NCBI GenBank assembly: GCA_965218625.1
Contig: CBDCLG010000017.1
Coordinates: 434,001 to 498,000 of the forward strand
Reading direction: 5' to 3'
DNA from: Bin5 sp965218625
GTDB taxonomy: Bacteria > Chloroflexota > Anaerolineae > Caldilineales > Caldilineaceae
Length of the DNA stretch: 64,000 nucleotides
The notes beneath the pieces were generated by a model. It searched no databases and had not been told where the DNA came from. It worked only from the letters and a program-made list of their open reading frames with translations. Below are positions 63,127 to 64,000 of the stretch, piece by piece. The stretch's first letter is position 1. Every line of letters starts with the position of its first letter. The position numbers and the translations under genes were made by a program.

Positions 63127-63885
63127 TCAGGAAACCGGTTCGAGTTTATCGGCCAGGAGGGAGGCGAGAAAGGTGCGTTCCTGGTCGGCGTCGAAGAGGA
63201 TTTTGACGCGCCTATCCGCGCCCTCACCGCTGATTTCGGTGATAACGCCGGCGCCGAAATGTGAGTGGGCGATGCGCTGTCCGCAGGCGAGTTGATCGAG
63301 CGTGCGCAGCTGCGAGCGGGTCGGCTGCGGTGGTTGCGCTGAGGCCGCCTGCTGCAACGAGGTGGCGATGTTGGCTTCACGGTCGCGCCAGGCCTCCGCC
63401 AGCGTGTCAACCGTCTGGTCCGGGTCCTTGGAGAGAGAGATGCGCAGCCGGTTGGCGCGTTGCAGCGCCGCGGCGAGGGTATCCATCGACGCGCTCTTCT
63501 CCCGGTCGGCCTGGGAATCGAGCGCGGTCAGGCGGCTGGCGCGGCTCAGGACGCGCAGAAAGCGGTCCATCTGCTTGACGGGCTCGTCGAACGGGTCGAT
63601 CACCGCCAGTTGAACGCCGTTGCGGCGGCAGAGTTCGTCGCGAATCCGGTCGCGCTGCTCCTCCTCGTGCAGCTCCCCATCGCTACGCCGGCGGCGTCCC
63701 GTTCCGGTCAGGCCGGAGAAGCGCACCGCGATATTGACGGACGGGTAGAGGTAGTCCAGTTTGAGGCGGCGGCGCGTCGCCGGGTTGATCAGCCATTCGG
63801 GGCTTACGTTGGACTGCGGGTGGGGTTCATCGAATACACGGGCGAATATCTCGCGCCAAGCGTTTACAAATTGATAAGCTGACAT
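63127..63885 (-). CDS. Hypothetical protein with UvrD/PcrA-type tudor tail
   Basis: A 252-residue protein. The N-terminal 110 residues (LKLDYLYPSVNIAVRFSGLT, RDRIRDELCRRNGVQLAVID) have the look of a restriction-endonuclease-like fold, but I cannot identify the catalytic residues with certainty. A helical middle follows. The C-terminal 50 residues (GQRIAHSHFGAGVITEISGE, then VKILFDADQERTF) match the tudor-like domain at the C-terminus of UvrD/PcrA helicases, which binds RNA polymerase. The combination suggests a DNA-repair or transcription-coupled role. It is convergent with fmdB. Confidence 0.68.
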   Translation of the reverse strand: MSAYQFVNAWREIFARVFDEPHPQSNVSPEWLINPATRRRLKLDYLYPSVNIAVRFSGLTGTGRRRRSDGELHEEEQRDRIRDELCRRNGVQLAVIDPFDEPVKQMDRFLRVLSRASRLTALDSQADREKSASMDTLAAALQRANRLRISLSKDPDQTVDTLAEAWRDREANIATSLQQAASAQPPQPTRSQLRTLDQLACGQRIAHSHFGAGVITEISGEGADRRVKILFDADQERTFLASLLADKLEPVS

Positions 63886-64000
63886 GGAATCTCTGCTTGC
63901 GCGCTAAGTCGGCGCAAATTACCCTTTCCTTGATTGACTGAGCAGGAAAATCATTGAAGCATTGTACAGAACCGTTGCCGCAAGGCAAAAGTCGCCGGGC

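Overview
This 64 kb window is bacterial and mostly GC-rich (roughly 60-65% G+C by eye). The gene repertoire suggests a member of the Chloroflexota, probably of the Anaerolineae/Caldilineae type. The clues are a membrane pyrophosphatase, an orphan Tat-type sugar-binding lipoprotein, a RarA fused to a methyltransferase-like domain, a LysM plus lamin-tail protein, GH29 and DUF6807 sugar genes, and Ser/Thr/Pro-rich lipoproteins. That assignment is inference; the window holds no rRNA or ribosomal protein gene to confirm it.

The core genes are typical: hppA, gatB, fluC/crcB, tsaD, a WecA/MraY-type glycosyltransferase, asnS, secA, a rarA fusion, an Slt-like transglycosylase, ogt and an FmdB zinc ribbon. 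Between them lie catabolic genes: an SDR dehydrogenase, a DSD1-type PLP enzyme, an M20 peptidase, a DUF6807 protein, an alpha-L-fucosidase, a Gfo/Idh dehydrogenase, a TIM-barrel isomerase and an enolase-superfamily enzyme. These suggest use of sugars and D-hydroxy-amino acids.

Accessory modules are packed into the gaps, often at lower GC. From left to right: DUF2806 and AbiEi/AbiEii (1-2990); two MntA-like nucleotidyltransferases whose HEPN partners are reduced to stubs (7.6-9.7 kb); a RAMA/DUF4357-like protein (11.7 kb); an unnamed three-gene operon with 4-nt overlaps behind a strong promoter (12.8-14.9 kb); a type IIG/ISP restriction-modification gene broken by a TGA (15-18 kb); IS3 and permease debris (19-21.5 kb); a HEPN/MNT pair (27.3-28 kb); a SIR2-family defence gene broken in three places (28.4-32.5 kb); a DarG-DarT operon (40.1-42.1 kb); HigB with a HigA-metallopeptidase fusion (51.7-53.2 kb); and a broken XRE-ImmA/PIN pair (56.7-58.3 kb).

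Three patterns stand out. First, two cargo modules (the three-gene operon and the HEPN/MNT pair) have the same layout: host gene with a complete 3' end, then cargo, then a second diverged and decayed copy of the host gene's 3' end. This looks like single-crossover insertion of DNA carrying a gene tail. Second, many accessory genes carry interior stops or truncations while the housekeeping genes stay open, so the defence content is turning over quickly. Third, about 400 bp at 61.5-61.9 kb contains at least ten DnaA-box-like sequences next to an AT-rich tract, with no gene in it. It is a good candidate for a replication origin.
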